DNA of 64,000 nucleotides from Ornithinimicrobium laminariae (lineage in GTDB: Bacteria > Actinomycetota > Actinomycetes > Actinomycetales > Dermatophilaceae): the NCBI RefSeq assembly GCF_019457945.1, contig NZ_JAHZSU010000001.1:453538-517537 (forward strand), given 5' to 3'. Below the pieces are notes generated by a model. The model was not told where the DNA came from, ran no database searches, and saw only the letters and a list, made by a program, of their open reading frames with translations. Shown piece by piece: positions 41,029 to 49,682 of the stretch; position 1 is the stretch's first letter; each line of letters begins with the position of its first letter. The translations under genes and the position numbers were made by a program.

Positions 41029-41071
41029 CACAAAGTCCTTCGGGGTGGGGTATGTCGCAGGTCGGATCGGA

Positions 41072-42718
41072 CTACATCCGCTCGGGAGCGTCGACTCCCA
41101 GCAGCGCCAACCCGTTGGCCAGCACCTGTCGAGTGGCGTCGTTCAGCCACAGCCTGGTCCGGTTCAGGTCAGTGATCTCGTCCTCAGCGTTCAGCGGACG
41201 CACTCGGCACACGTCGTACCACTTGTGGAAACGTCCAGCCAGGTCCTCGAGGTAGCGAGCAATGCGGTGTGGCTCGCGCAGGGTTGCGGCCTGCGCGACC
41301 ACGCGCGGGAAGTCGCCGAGAGTGGCCAGCAAGGCAGCTTCGGTGTCGTCTACAAGTAGCGATGGATCGAAGCCATCGGCGCGGTTCACTCCGTCTGCCG
41401 CTGCCAAGCGGGAGACGTTGCATGTGCGAGCGTGCGCGTACTGCACGTAGAAGACGGGGTTGTCGTTGGTCCGCTTGCGCATTTCTTCGCCGTTAAGGTC
41501 CAGCGGCGAATCCGCGGGGAAACGGGCCAGGGAGTAACGCAGCGGGTCCGAGCCGATCCACTCCAGCAGATCGTGCAGGAAGAGCGCGTTGCCGCGACGC
41601 TTGCCCATCCGCTCGCCGGAAATATTGATCAATTGGCCGATCAAGACCTCGATGTTCGCTTCGGGGTCGTCTCCAGCGCAGGCAGAGATGGCCTTCAACC
41701 GGTTGACGTAGCCGTGGTGGTCGGCACCGAGCAGGTAGATTTTTTCGGCGAAGCCACGGTCCTTTTTGTCGAGGTAGTACGCAGCATCGCTGGCGAAGTA
41801 GGTCGGCTCGCCGTTGCTGCGGATCAGGACGCGGTCTTTATCGTCTTTGAAGTCTGTGGTGCGCAGCCACACGGCTCCGTCGACATCATCTACGTGGCCC
41901 TGGGTGCGCAACCGCTCAACTGCCGTTTCGACCGCTCCCCCGTCGTGCAGCGTCTTTTCGGAGAACCACACATCAAATTGCACCCGGAAGGCATTCAACG
42001 TCGCCTGCATCTGCCCCAACTGCAATTCATAGCCGCGAGACTTGGCCAAAGCATGGGCTTCGTCGTCGGGCATCGTCGCGAAGTCAGGGTTTTCGCCGGT
42101 GATCTGCGCGGCCAAGTCGTTGATCCAGCCGCCCGGATAGCCACCCTCAGGGATCTCCTCACCCCGGGCACGAGCGACGATGGAGCCAGCAAACTTGTCC
42201 ATCTGGCTGCCGGCGTCATTGATGTAGTGCTCAGCGGTCACGGAGGCACCACTGGCTTTTAACAAGCGCGCGATCGCATCGCCCAGTGCGGCCCACCGCG
42301 TGTGGCCGATGTGCAGCGGCCCTGTGGGGTTGGCCGAGACGAACTCGACGTTGATCACGTGACCGGCCAAAGTGTCGTTGTGGCCATAAACCGCGCCAGC
42401 TTCGACGACGCTCTTGGCCAATTCTCCAGCGCTAGCGGCATCCAGCGTGATGTTAAGGAATCCGGGCCCAGCCACGTCGACCTTGGCAATGCCCTCACCC
42501 TGAGACAGTCGAGCGGCGAGCGCGTCCGCAATCTTGCGTGGCGGCATACCGGCGGGCTTGGCCAATTGCAACGCGATGTTAGTAGACCAGTCTCCGTGCT
42601 CGCGGCTCTTGGGGCGCTCGACGCGCACTGATGCTGGCAGCGGCGCGGTGAATTCACCGGCGTCAACACATCCGTGGAGGGCGGCCAGAATCGCTTCGGC
42701 AAGTTGCTCAGGAGTCAC
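41072..42718 (-). CDS. argS: Arginyl-tRNA synthetase
   Basis: 548 aa class I synthetase. The HIGH signature is intact at 136-139 (SANPTGPLHIGHTRWAALGDAIARLL), after an N-terminal additional domain that recognises the tRNA D-loop. The KMSKS motif is replaced by the variant seen in many ArgRS (SGERMGKRRGN). The C-terminal DALR anticodon-binding domain ends in VLANGLALLGVDAPERM. A tRNA-Arg gene lies divergently 87 bp away. Confidence 0.97.
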   Translation of the reverse strand: MTPEQLAEAILAALHGCVDAGEFTAPLPASVRVERPKSREHGDWSTNIALQLAKPAGMPPRKIADALAARLSQGEGIAKVDVAGPGFLNITLDAASAGELAKSVVEAGAVYGHNDTLAGHVINVEFVSANPTGPLHIGHTRWAALGDAIARLLKASGASVTAEHYINDAGSQMDKFAGSIVARARGEEIPEGGYPGGWINDLAAQITGENPDFATMPDDEAHALAKSRGYELQLGQMQATLNAFRVQFDVWFSEKTLHDGGAVETAVERLRTQGHVDDVDGAVWLRTTDFKDDKDRVLIRSNGEPTYFASDAAYYLDKKDRGFAEKIYLLGADHHGYVNRLKAISACAGDDPEANIEVLIGQLINISGERMGKRRGNALFLHDLLEWIGSDPLRYSLARFPADSPLDLNGEEMRKRTNDNPVFYVQYAHARTCNVSRLAAADGVNRADGFDPSLLVDDTEAALLATLGDFPRVVAQAATLREPHRIARYLEDLAGRFHKWYDVCRVRPLNAEDEITDLNRTRLWLNDATRQVLANGLALLGVDAPERM

Positions 42719-42805
42719 CTCACCAGTCTAAGGGGCTAACGCATACCCCCAGTCATCGACAGAATCGTGAGGACCGCCACGGTGCTGATATTGTCTGTGG
42801 CTGTT

Positions 42806-42877
42806 GCCCCCGTAGCTCAGGGGATAGAGCACCGCCCTCCGGAGGCGGGAGCGCAGGTTCGAATCCTGCCGGGGGCG
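42806..42877 (+). tRNA. tRNA-Arg (anticodon CCG)
   Basis: Cloverleaf is visible: acceptor GCCCCCG pairs with CGGGGGC, D-arm GCTC...GAGC, anticodon stem CCGCC/GGCGG with loop CTCCGGA (anticodon CCG), and T-arm with GGTTCGAATCC. Discriminator base is G. The 3' CCA is not encoded. A TATTGT-like -10 lies about 14 nt upstream and an intrinsic terminator 32 nt downstream. Confidence 0.97.
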
Positions 42878-42909
42878 CAATGCGATGTCTTAGGACATCA
42901 ACAAGTTTG

Positions 42910-42935
42910 GCCCCACAGATCGTGGGGCTTTTCTT
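42910..42935 (+). terminator. Intrinsic terminator of tRNA-Arg
   Basis: GCCCCAC (42910-42916) pairs with GTGGGGC (42922-42928) around a 5-nt loop and is followed by TTTTCTT. This is the most classical rho-independent terminator in the window. Confidence 0.9.
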
Positions 42936-43098
42936 GCGTTCTAGCACCTTGACACCCAGTCTGTTTCGGCTCAGGCAAGCTGACGACGCACGATTTCAAT
43001 CAAAAGTCTCACCCTCAGCGAAATCCCTCGCTCGAACGGCTACTGTGGTTACGCACGATTCCTTCTTATCAACCCGGTCAGGAAGAGGCGTTCACGCC

Positions 43099-46000
43099 GT
43101 GGCAACGCAGCCCCCCAGTAACGACAACCCGTTGGCAGATTTTGGAGCCAATGAATGGCTCGTCGAAGACATGCGCGACATGTACTTAGCCGACGAGTCG
43201 TCGGTCTCGCCTGAGTGGCGAAGCTACTTCGCTGGGGCTGGCGGTGAAACGGGTTCGGACTCACAGGCCGACGCGGATGGCGATCACGCCAAAGATTCCA
43301 GGCCTGCAGCCGACAAGGCACCTGCTGAGCCAAAGAGGCCCGCGCCGAAAGCGGAGTCTGAGGCCAAGCCAGAGGCCAAGAGCGAGCCTGCGACCAAAGA
43401 AACCCCTAAGAGCGAGCCCGCGGCCAAAAAGCCTGCTGAGCCAAAGACCGACCCAAAGAAGGAACCCTTGACCAAAAAGGACGAGGTGGCTCCGCCCACC
43501 CCGCGTGACACTCCGGCCCGCAAGAGCACCCGCCCCCAGGAAGAGTCGCAGGCCACAACCTTGCGCGGCGCCAATGCTCGCGTTGTCTCCAACATGGAGG
43601 CGAGCCTCACGGTCCCGACTGCAACGAGCGTTCGCTCCCTCCCTGCGAAGTTGCTGATCGACAACCGCACGGTGATCAACAATCACCTGACTCGCACGCG
43701 TGGCGGCAAGGTTTCGTTCACTCACCTCATCGGGTATGCGATGGTCAAGGCCGCGCGCTCGATGCCTTCGATGAACAACGGCTTCGAGATGCGCGAAGGC
43801 AAGCCTGTTTTGGTGGAGCCAGCCCACATCAACTTGGGTATTGCCATTGACCTGCCGAAGCCCGACGGCTCGCGTCAACTGTTGGTGCCTAGCATTAAGA
43901 GCACCGAAGAGATGGACTTCAACAGCTTCTTCCAGGCTTATGAAGACCTCATTCGCAAGGCGCGCGACGGCAAACTCACGATGCCCGACCACCAGGGCAC
44001 CACCATCACCCTGACCAACCCCGGCGGCATCGGCACCGTCCACTCGGTGCCTCGACTGATGCAGGGCCAAGGCGCCATCATCGGCGTGGGCGCGTTGGAC
44101 TACCCCGCTGAATGGCAGGGTGCGAGCGCCAAGACCATTGCTAACAACGCGGTCAGCAAGATCCTGACGCTGACCTCGACGTATGACCACCGGATCATCC
44201 AGGGCGCTGCTTCCGGCGAGTTCTTGAAGCAGATGCACTCGTTGCTGCTGGGCGGCGATGACTTCTACGACGAGATCTTTGCCTCGCTGCGCATCCCCTA
44301 CGAGCCGATCCGCTGGTCCCCGGACATCTCGGCCTCTCACGAGGACGACATCTCCAAGACGTCCCGCGTACAGGAACTGATTCACGCATACCGGGTACGT
44401 GGTCACCTGATGGCGGACACTGACCCGCTTGAATACCAGCAGCGCCGTCACCACGACTTGGACATCACCAACCACGGGCTGACCCTTTGGGACCTTGACC
44501 GGTCATTCGCCACCGGCGGATTTGGCCACGAAAAGCGCCTCACTTTGCGCCGCATTCTCGGGACGCTGCGTGACTCGTACTGCCGGACCACCGGCATCGA
44601 GTACATGCACATTCAGGATCCCGACCAGCGAGCATGGATCCAGGAACGCGTTGAGGTCCCCTACACAAAGTCCAGTCCTGCAGAGCACCTGCGCATCTTG
44701 CGCCGGCTGAACTCGGGCGAAGCTTTTGAGACGTTCTTGCAGACGAAGTTTGTCGGCCAGAAGCGCTTCAGCTTGGAGGGTGGCGAGTCGGTCATCCCGC
44801 TGCTGGACCAGATCTTGACTCAGGCTGCCGAAGAGAGTCTCGATGAGGTCTGCATCGGCATGCCGCACCGTGGTCGCCTCAACGTCTTGGCCAACCTGGC
44901 TGGTAAGTCCTACGGACAGATCTTCCGCGAGTTCGAAGGCAAGCAGCAGCCCGGATCAGTGCAGGGCTCTGGTGACGTCAAATATCACTTGGGCACCGAG
45001 GGCACCTTTGAGACTGAAGAGGGCGAGACCACCAACGTCTACTTGGCTGCGAACCCGTCCCACTTGGAGGCGGTCAACCCGGTGCTTGAGGGTATCGTGC
45101 GGGCTAAGCAGGACAAGCTGAACAAGGGCGAAGAGTTCAGCGTGCTACCGGTGCTGATGCACGGTGACGCTGCCTTCGCCGGGCAGGGTGTTGTGGCCGA
45201 AACGCTCAACCTGTCCCAACTTCGCGGTTACCGCACCGGCGGCACGATTCACGTCATCGTTAACAACCAGGTCGGCTTCACCACGAGCCCATTGCAGTCG
45301 CGCTCGACGGTCTACTGCACAGACGTTGCTCGCATGGTGCAAGCACCCATCTTCCACGTCAACGGCGATGACCCCGAGGCCTGTGTCCGGGTTGCCCAGT
45401 TGGCCTACGACTACCGACAGGCGTTCAACAAGGACGTCGTCATTGACATGGTTTGCTACCGCCGCCGCGGTCACAACGAGGGCGATGACCCCTCGATGAC
45501 GCAACCGCTGATGTACGAGCTGATCGAGTCCAAGCGCTCCGTCCGCAAGATCTACACCGACTCCCTGGTCGGTCGCGGTGACATCACCGTGGACGACGCG
45601 GAAGAGGCTCTGCGCGACTACCAGCGGCAATTGGAGCAGGTATTTACCGAGACCAAGGCTGCGCTGAAGGGCGAAGACGGTCAAAGCGGTGGCCTTGAGC
45701 GTCCGCAGGCACAGGAGCGTGACGAGCAGAGCAAGCACCGCAAGGTCAACAGCGCCATTGATGAAGAGACGCTGCATCACATTGGTGACTCGTTTGTTGA
45801 CACGCCTGATGGCTTCACCGTGCACCCCAAGTTGGCGCAGTTGATGACTAAGCGCCAGGAGATGACCCGCAAGGGCGGCATCGACTGGGCCATGGGCGAG
45901 TTGCTGGCGATCGGATCTCTCCTGATGGAGCAGACCCCGGTGCGGATGGCTGGCCAGGACTCACGCCGAGGCACCTTCGTGCAGCGGCACGCCGTCCTAA

Positions 46001-46911
46001 CAGACAAGCGCACTGCGGCCGAGTGGGGTCCGCTCGCCCAACTGTCTGACGATCAGGCCAAGTTGTGGATCTACGACTCGCTGCTCAGCGAATACGCCGC
46101 CATGGGCTTTGAGTACGGCTACTCCGTGGAGAACCCCGACGCTTTGGTGCTCTGGGAAGCCCAGTTCGGTGACTTCGTCAACGGCGCTCAGACCATCATT
46201 GATGAGTTCATCTCTTCGTCCCAGCAAAAGTGGGATCAGCGCTCATCTGTCGTGCTCTTGCTGCCCCACGGGTATGAGGGCCAGGGCCCAGACCACTCGT
46301 CGGCACGCATCGAGCGCTTCCTGCAGATGTGCGCCGAGGACAACATGACGGTGGCCTACCCCTCAACACCCGCGTCGTACTTCCACCTCCTTCGCAGTCA
46401 GGCCTATGCCCGTCCGCGCACTCCGCTGATCGTGTTCACGCCAAAGGCCATGCTGCGCAGCAAGGCTGCAGCCAGCGCGCCTGAGGACTTCACAAATGGC
46501 ACCTTCCGCGCGGTGCTCGCGGATAACCGCGCCGCGGCTGGCCCGGTTGACCGGGTGTTGCTGGCCTCGTCCAAGCTGGTCTGGGACCTGGAAGAGGAGC
46601 GAGCCAAGCGCGAGGACGAAAACACCGTCATCCTGCGCGTTGAGCAGTTGTATCCGACGCCAGCGGCGGCGATCGCCGACCTGGTCGGCGACTACCCAGA
46701 TGCCGAGCTGGTCTGGGTCCAGAACGAACCCGAAAACCAGGGCGCGTGGCCGTTTATGGCCTTGAATCTGCCGTCGGCACTACGCGACTTGGGCGTTGAC
46801 CGCCCATTGCGCGTCGTGTCCCGCCCGGCTGCCGCTTCGCCCGCCACTGGTTCCGCCAAGGTGCACGCCGTTGAACAGGCCGCACTCGTGGCCAAGGCCT
46901 TTGACCGCTGA
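43099..46911 (+). CDS. kgd: Multifunctional 2-oxoglutarate decarboxylase/dehydrogenase (SucA-type E1o fused to E2 catalytic domain)
   Basis: 1270 aa from the GTG at 43099; the open frame to 42880 runs into the tRNA region. Domains in order: an N-terminal segment (DFGANEWLVEDMRDMYLADESSVSPEWRSYF), a Lys/Pro/Glu/Ala-rich linker (about 50-150), an acyltransferase E2-like core (about 160-390, with DHRIIQGA near 362), and the thiamine-dependent E1 part (about 410-1270, with MPHRGRLNVL, GDAAFAGQGVVAE and VNNQVGFTT). There is no lipoyl domain. Actinobacteria use this protein in the TCA cycle together with another E2, under GarA/OdhI control. An adjacent GNAT gene follows after 7 bp. Confidence 0.96.
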   Translation: MATQPPSNDNPLADFGANEWLVEDMRDMYLADESSVSPEWRSYFAGAGGETGSDSQADADGDHAKDSRPAADKAPAEPKRPAPKAESEAKPEAKSEPATKETPKSEPAAKKPAEPKTDPKKEPLTKKDEVAPPTPRDTPARKSTRPQEESQATTLRGANARVVSNMEASLTVPTATSVRSLPAKLLIDNRTVINNHLTRTRGGKVSFTHLIGYAMVKAARSMPSMNNGFEMREGKPVLVEPAHINLGIAIDLPKPDGSRQLLVPSIKSTEEMDFNSFFQAYEDLIRKARDGKLTMPDHQGTTITLTNPGGIGTVHSVPRLMQGQGAIIGVGALDYPAEWQGASAKTIANNAVSKILTLTSTYDHRIIQGAASGEFLKQMHSLLLGGDDFYDEIFASLRIPYEPIRWSPDISASHEDDISKTSRVQELIHAYRVRGHLMADTDPLEYQQRRHHDLDITNHGLTLWDLDRSFATGGFGHEKRLTLRRILGTLRDSYCRTTGIEYMHIQDPDQRAWIQERVEVPYTKSSPAEHLRILRRLNSGEAFETFLQTKFVGQKRFSLEGGESVIPLLDQILTQAAEESLDEVCIGMPHRGRLNVLANLAGKSYGQIFREFEGKQQPGSVQGSGDVKYHLGTEGTFETEEGETTNVYLAANPSHLEAVNPVLEGIVRAKQDKLNKGEEFSVLPVLMHGDAAFAGQGVVAETLNLSQLRGYRTGGTIHVIVNNQVGFTTSPLQSRSTVYCTDVARMVQAPIFHVNGDDPEACVRVAQLAYDYRQAFNKDVVIDMVCYRRRGHNEGDDPSMTQPLMYELIESKRSVRKIYTDSLVGRGDITVDDAEEALRDYQRQLEQVFTETKAALKGEDGQSGGLERPQAQERDEQSKHRKVNSAIDEETLHHIGDSFVDTPDGFTVHPKLAQLMTKRQEMTRKGGIDWAMGELLAIGSLLMEQTPVRMAGQDSRRGTFVQRHAVLTDKRTAAEWGPLAQLSDDQAKLWIYDSLLSEYAAMGFEYGYSVENPDALVLWEAQFGDFVNGAQTIIDEFISSSQQKWDQRSSVVLLLPHGYEGQGPDHSSARIERFLQMCAEDNMTVAYPSTPASYFHLLRSQAYARPRTPLIVFTPKAMLRSKAAASAPEDFTNGTFRAVLADNRAAAGPVDRVLLASSKLVWDLEEERAKREDENTVILRVEQLYPTPAAAIADLVGDYPDAELVWVQNEPENQGAWPFMALNLPSALRDLGVDRPLRVVSRPAAASPATGSAKVHAVEQAALVAKAFDR

Positions 46912-46918
46912 GGAGATC

Positions 46919-47962
46919 ATGAGCGAATCCCCTACCACGAGTCCGACGCTGCCCGATGGCTGGACATCCGTCGAGCCGACCGAGGCCGATATCCCGGACC
47001 TTGTTACCCTCTTGCGCCTGCACGAGGAAGAGGCCAGAGGCTTCCCCGGCGCCGACAGCGAGAACGTCGCGGCCGAGGTAACCGGCCGAGGCGCGCGCAC
47101 GCATACCCACCTTTTGGTGCGAGATGACCAAGGCAAAGCTCGCGCCTGGATCTCCTGCCATGACCGCGCCAAGGGCCGCGTTCTCGTGGGGATCACCGTG
47201 GACCACCACTTTGATCCTGAATTGGCCGACATGACCGCTGAGTTCAGTTTTGCCAAAGCCAAAGAGTATTCAATCCAAATCGGTGCCGAGCGCGGCCTTG
47301 AGGTCACCCAGATGGACTCGGGTGCATTCAAGGAAGACAAGCGCCAAGCGCGCTGGCTAACTGAAACGGGCTTTGAGAACGTGCGCGAATGGTGGCAGAT
47401 GTCGCGGCCGACTGAGCCCGGCGATGAAAACGCAGTTGGCACCTTGCGCGAAGGTGTTGAGATCCGCCGCGTGGAACGAAACGACACCGACAAGCTGCCC
47501 ACCGAACGAGACCTGCGCGATGTGCACTATGTGTTGGAAGAGTCGTTTGCCGACCACTTCAACTCCTACCGCGAAACTTTCGAGGAGTTCCTCGGACGAT
47601 TGCGCGAGGACCCCGGTCACCGATGGGACCACTGGTGGTTGGCCACCGTTGATGGCAAACCCGCAGGCGCTGTCGTCGCTGCGGCCCTCACTGGCCGAGT
47701 TGATTCAGCAGGCAACCCGAAGGCGGATGCCTCTTACGTTGACTACATCGGAGTGCATAAGCGAGCACGGGGTCGCGGTGTCGCCAAAGCCCTGCTGAAC
47801 ACGGTTATTGCCGATGCAGCCGAGCGCGGCCGAGGCTCGGTCGCGTTAGAAGTCGACGCCGATTCCCCCACCGGCGCCGACGGCCTTTACACCTCAATGG
47901 GCTGGAAGACGTCGTACATCACGCAGTCTTGGCACAAGGATGTGAACGTCTCCGCGTCGTGA
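46919..47962 (+). CDS. Tandem GNAT acetyltransferase, MshD-like architecture
   Basis: 347 aa from ATG 46919, with AGGAG just upstream. Two GNAT folds are present: the N-terminal one (about 15-165) is weak in its acetyl-CoA loop, while the C-terminal one (about 180-340) has the clear motif VDYIGVHKRARGRGVAKALL. The layout resembles mycothiol synthase MshD and related actinobacterial proteins, but substrate residues cannot be judged. It is 7 bp after kgd and probably co-transcribed with it. Protein or small-molecule acetylation are both possible. Confidence 0.8.
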   Translation: MSESPTTSPTLPDGWTSVEPTEADIPDLVTLLRLHEEEARGFPGADSENVAAEVTGRGARTHTHLLVRDDQGKARAWISCHDRAKGRVLVGITVDHHFDPELADMTAEFSFAKAKEYSIQIGAERGLEVTQMDSGAFKEDKRQARWLTETGFENVREWWQMSRPTEPGDENAVGTLREGVEIRRVERNDTDKLPTERDLRDVHYVLEESFADHFNSYRETFEEFLGRLREDPGHRWDHWWLATVDGKPAGAVVAAALTGRVDSAGNPKADASYVDYIGVHKRARGRGVAKALLNTVIADAAERGRGSVALEVDADSPTGADGLYTSMGWKTSYITQSWHKDVNVSAS

Positions 47963-48052
47963 TCCCGCAACTTCGGGTAATACGACGTTAGGCTCTTGGG
48001 TGCGGCGCCTTGCCGCACTCTAGAGTGACCTCAGCAGCGAAAGGCAGTCACT

Positions 48053-48712
48053 GTGACAACCGGCCCAGACCAAGCTCCGATGGAGTTCACCCCCAGCGCG
48101 GAGTTTCAGGTCACTGATGGCCCCCGCGACATCGGGGTGTGTTTCGTTGGCGACGGCTTCGTCGCGGGCTACGGCGACCCCAAAGCCCTTGGTTGGGTCA
48201 GTCGCGTTGTGGGACGCACGCCAACCCACGGAGCCGACCTGACCGCATACAACCTGGGTGTGCGTGGTGATTCCAGCGCCGAGGTGATGAACCGGTGGCG
48301 CACCGAGTGCCCGCCGCGCTGGGAAGACCGCACTGAACGTCGACTTGTCATTGGCGTCGGCGCCCGTGATCTGGACGGTGGGATTAGCACTGCTCGGTCC
48401 CGGCTTAACCTAGCCAACGTGCTTGACGAGGCCGCCACCACCGGTATCGCTACCTTCGTGGTTGGGCCAACCCCGACCCTGGATGCCGAAGAGAATGCTC
48501 GGCTGCAGGTGCTCGCAGAGGCTCAAGCTGACGTCTGCTCACGACGTGGCGTGCCCTACGTCGATTGCTTTTTCCCGTTGCGCGACCACGACCAATGGCA
48601 GTCCGACCTGGCTGCTGGCGACGGCGTGCACCCCGGCCAGGCTGGCTACGGCTTGATTGCGTGGCTCGTGCTGCACCACGGCTGGCAGCGCTGGCTGCAA
48701 CTCGACGGCTAA
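48053..48712 (+). CDS. SGNH/GDSL hydrolase-fold protein lacking the catalytic Ser and Asn
   Basis: 219 aa from a GTG with AAAGG upstream. Block I reads F-V-G33-D34-G35-F-V-A-G-Y-G-D-P where active members have G-D-S, so the nucleophile is Gly. Block III has G-A-R105-D where N is expected. Block II Gly (YNLGVRGDSS) and block V D190-G-V-H193 are kept. The fold is clear, but hydrolase activity by the usual mechanism is doubtful. No signal peptide. Actinobacteria have a conserved cytoplasmic group of this kind with altered block I; the role is unknown to me. Confidence 0.8.
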   Translation: MTTGPDQAPMEFTPSAEFQVTDGPRDIGVCFVGDGFVAGYGDPKALGWVSRVVGRTPTHGADLTAYNLGVRGDSSAEVMNRWRTECPPRWEDRTERRLVIGVGARDLDGGISTARSRLNLANVLDEAATTGIATFVVGPTPTLDAEENARLQVLAEAQADVCSRRGVPYVDCFFPLRDHDQWQSDLAAGDGVHPGQAGYGLIAWLVLHHGWQRWLQLDG

Positions 48713-48743
48713 TGAGAGTCACCGCAGGCTAGTTGTACTCCCG

Positions 48744-49673
48744 CTAGCCGTTGCCGCCCCGGAGCGATTGCACCCAATCGCTGGCCGCTCGGTATGACGC
48801 GTCGTCGGCTCCCTGCGGGGCTGGCGTCACTCGCCCATCGGCTCTGGGATAGCTGCCCAAGAAGAGCACCTTCGATGAGGTGCGGTGCAGGCCAGTCAAG
48901 GCCTCGGCCATCCGGGGCTCGTCGATGTGCGCATCAGCGTCAATAGCAAAGCAATACTCGCCCAGCCCTTCTCCGGTCGGTCGTGACTCCAAGCGACGTA
49001 GGTCGACGCCTCGGGTGGCAAACTGCTCGAGAATCTCAAGCAAGGCTCCCGGACCGTTCTCGTGCAAGTAGGCCACCAAGGTGGTGTTGTCTGCCCCTGT
49101 CATTGCTTCCGGCGGCCCAGGCTGTTGCACCTGAACGAAGCGGGTCACCGCACCAGCGCGATCAGCGATGTCGTCAGCGACAATCACGAGCCCATGGCGA
49201 ACCCCCGCCAATTCAGATGCGATCGCTGCGTCATACTGGCCAGCGGCCACCAACTCAGCTGCCCCGGCCGTGGATGCCTCAGGCATCACTTGGGCAAGCG
49301 GGATGTGGTGCGCAATCCACTGGCGGGTTTGTGCTGCGGCGTGTGGATGAGTCGCCAGGCGCTTGATATCGCTCAGTTGAGCGCCTGGCCGCGCCACCAC
49401 AGCAAACCGAACTGAGACTTCTACTTCCCGGACAATCACCAGCGGTGAGCCATGAATCAGCCCGTCCAGCGTCGCTGAGACGGAGCCTTCGACTGAGTTC
49501 TCAAAAGGCACCACCGCACTGCGCGCGCGCCCTGCACGCACATCGTCGAGTGCCGCTCGAACCGTCGGCGCTGGCGATGTCGAGGCCGTCTGCCCCTCCA
49601 CCAGAGCCAGGACAGCTTGCTCCGTGAAAGTGCCGCTCGGCCCGAGGTAGGAGATATCGACTGGTGCGCTCAC
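48744..49673 (-). CDS. pheA: Prephenate dehydratase
   Basis: 309 aa. Converts prephenate to phenylpyruvate for phenylalanine. The N-terminal catalytic domain starts ISYLGPSGTFTEQA and includes the catalytic T-R-F (GAVTRFVQVQQ). The C-terminal ACT domain (about 205-285) has the E-S-R-P motif (RRLESRPTGEGLGEYCFAID) that binds phenylalanine for feedback. It ends facing the SGNH gene; a short 6-bp inverted repeat (48727-48732/48744-48749) overlaps its stop. Confidence 0.95.
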   Translation of the reverse strand: MSAPVDISYLGPSGTFTEQAVLALVEGQTASTSPAPTVRAALDDVRAGRARSAVVPFENSVEGSVSATLDGLIHGSPLVIVREVEVSVRFAVVARPGAQLSDIKRLATHPHAAAQTRQWIAHHIPLAQVMPEASTAGAAELVAAGQYDAAIASELAGVRHGLVIVADDIADRAGAVTRFVQVQQPGPPEAMTGADNTTLVAYLHENGPGALLEILEQFATRGVDLRRLESRPTGEGLGEYCFAIDADAHIDEPRMAEALTGLHRTSSKVLFLGSYPRADGRVTPAPQGADDASYRAASDWVQSLRGGNG

Positions 49674-49682
49674 ACTCGAACT

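Noticed and set aside
42880..43098. 73-residue N-terminal extension of Kgd
   Set aside because: It would begin 3 nt after the tRNA and include the tRNA terminator; Kgd homologues start near the DFGANEWLVE block.
43261..44475. 404-aa open frame antisense to kgd
   Set aside because: Mirror of the Lys/Pro/Glu linker and E2 domain of Kgd; no motif and no start signal.
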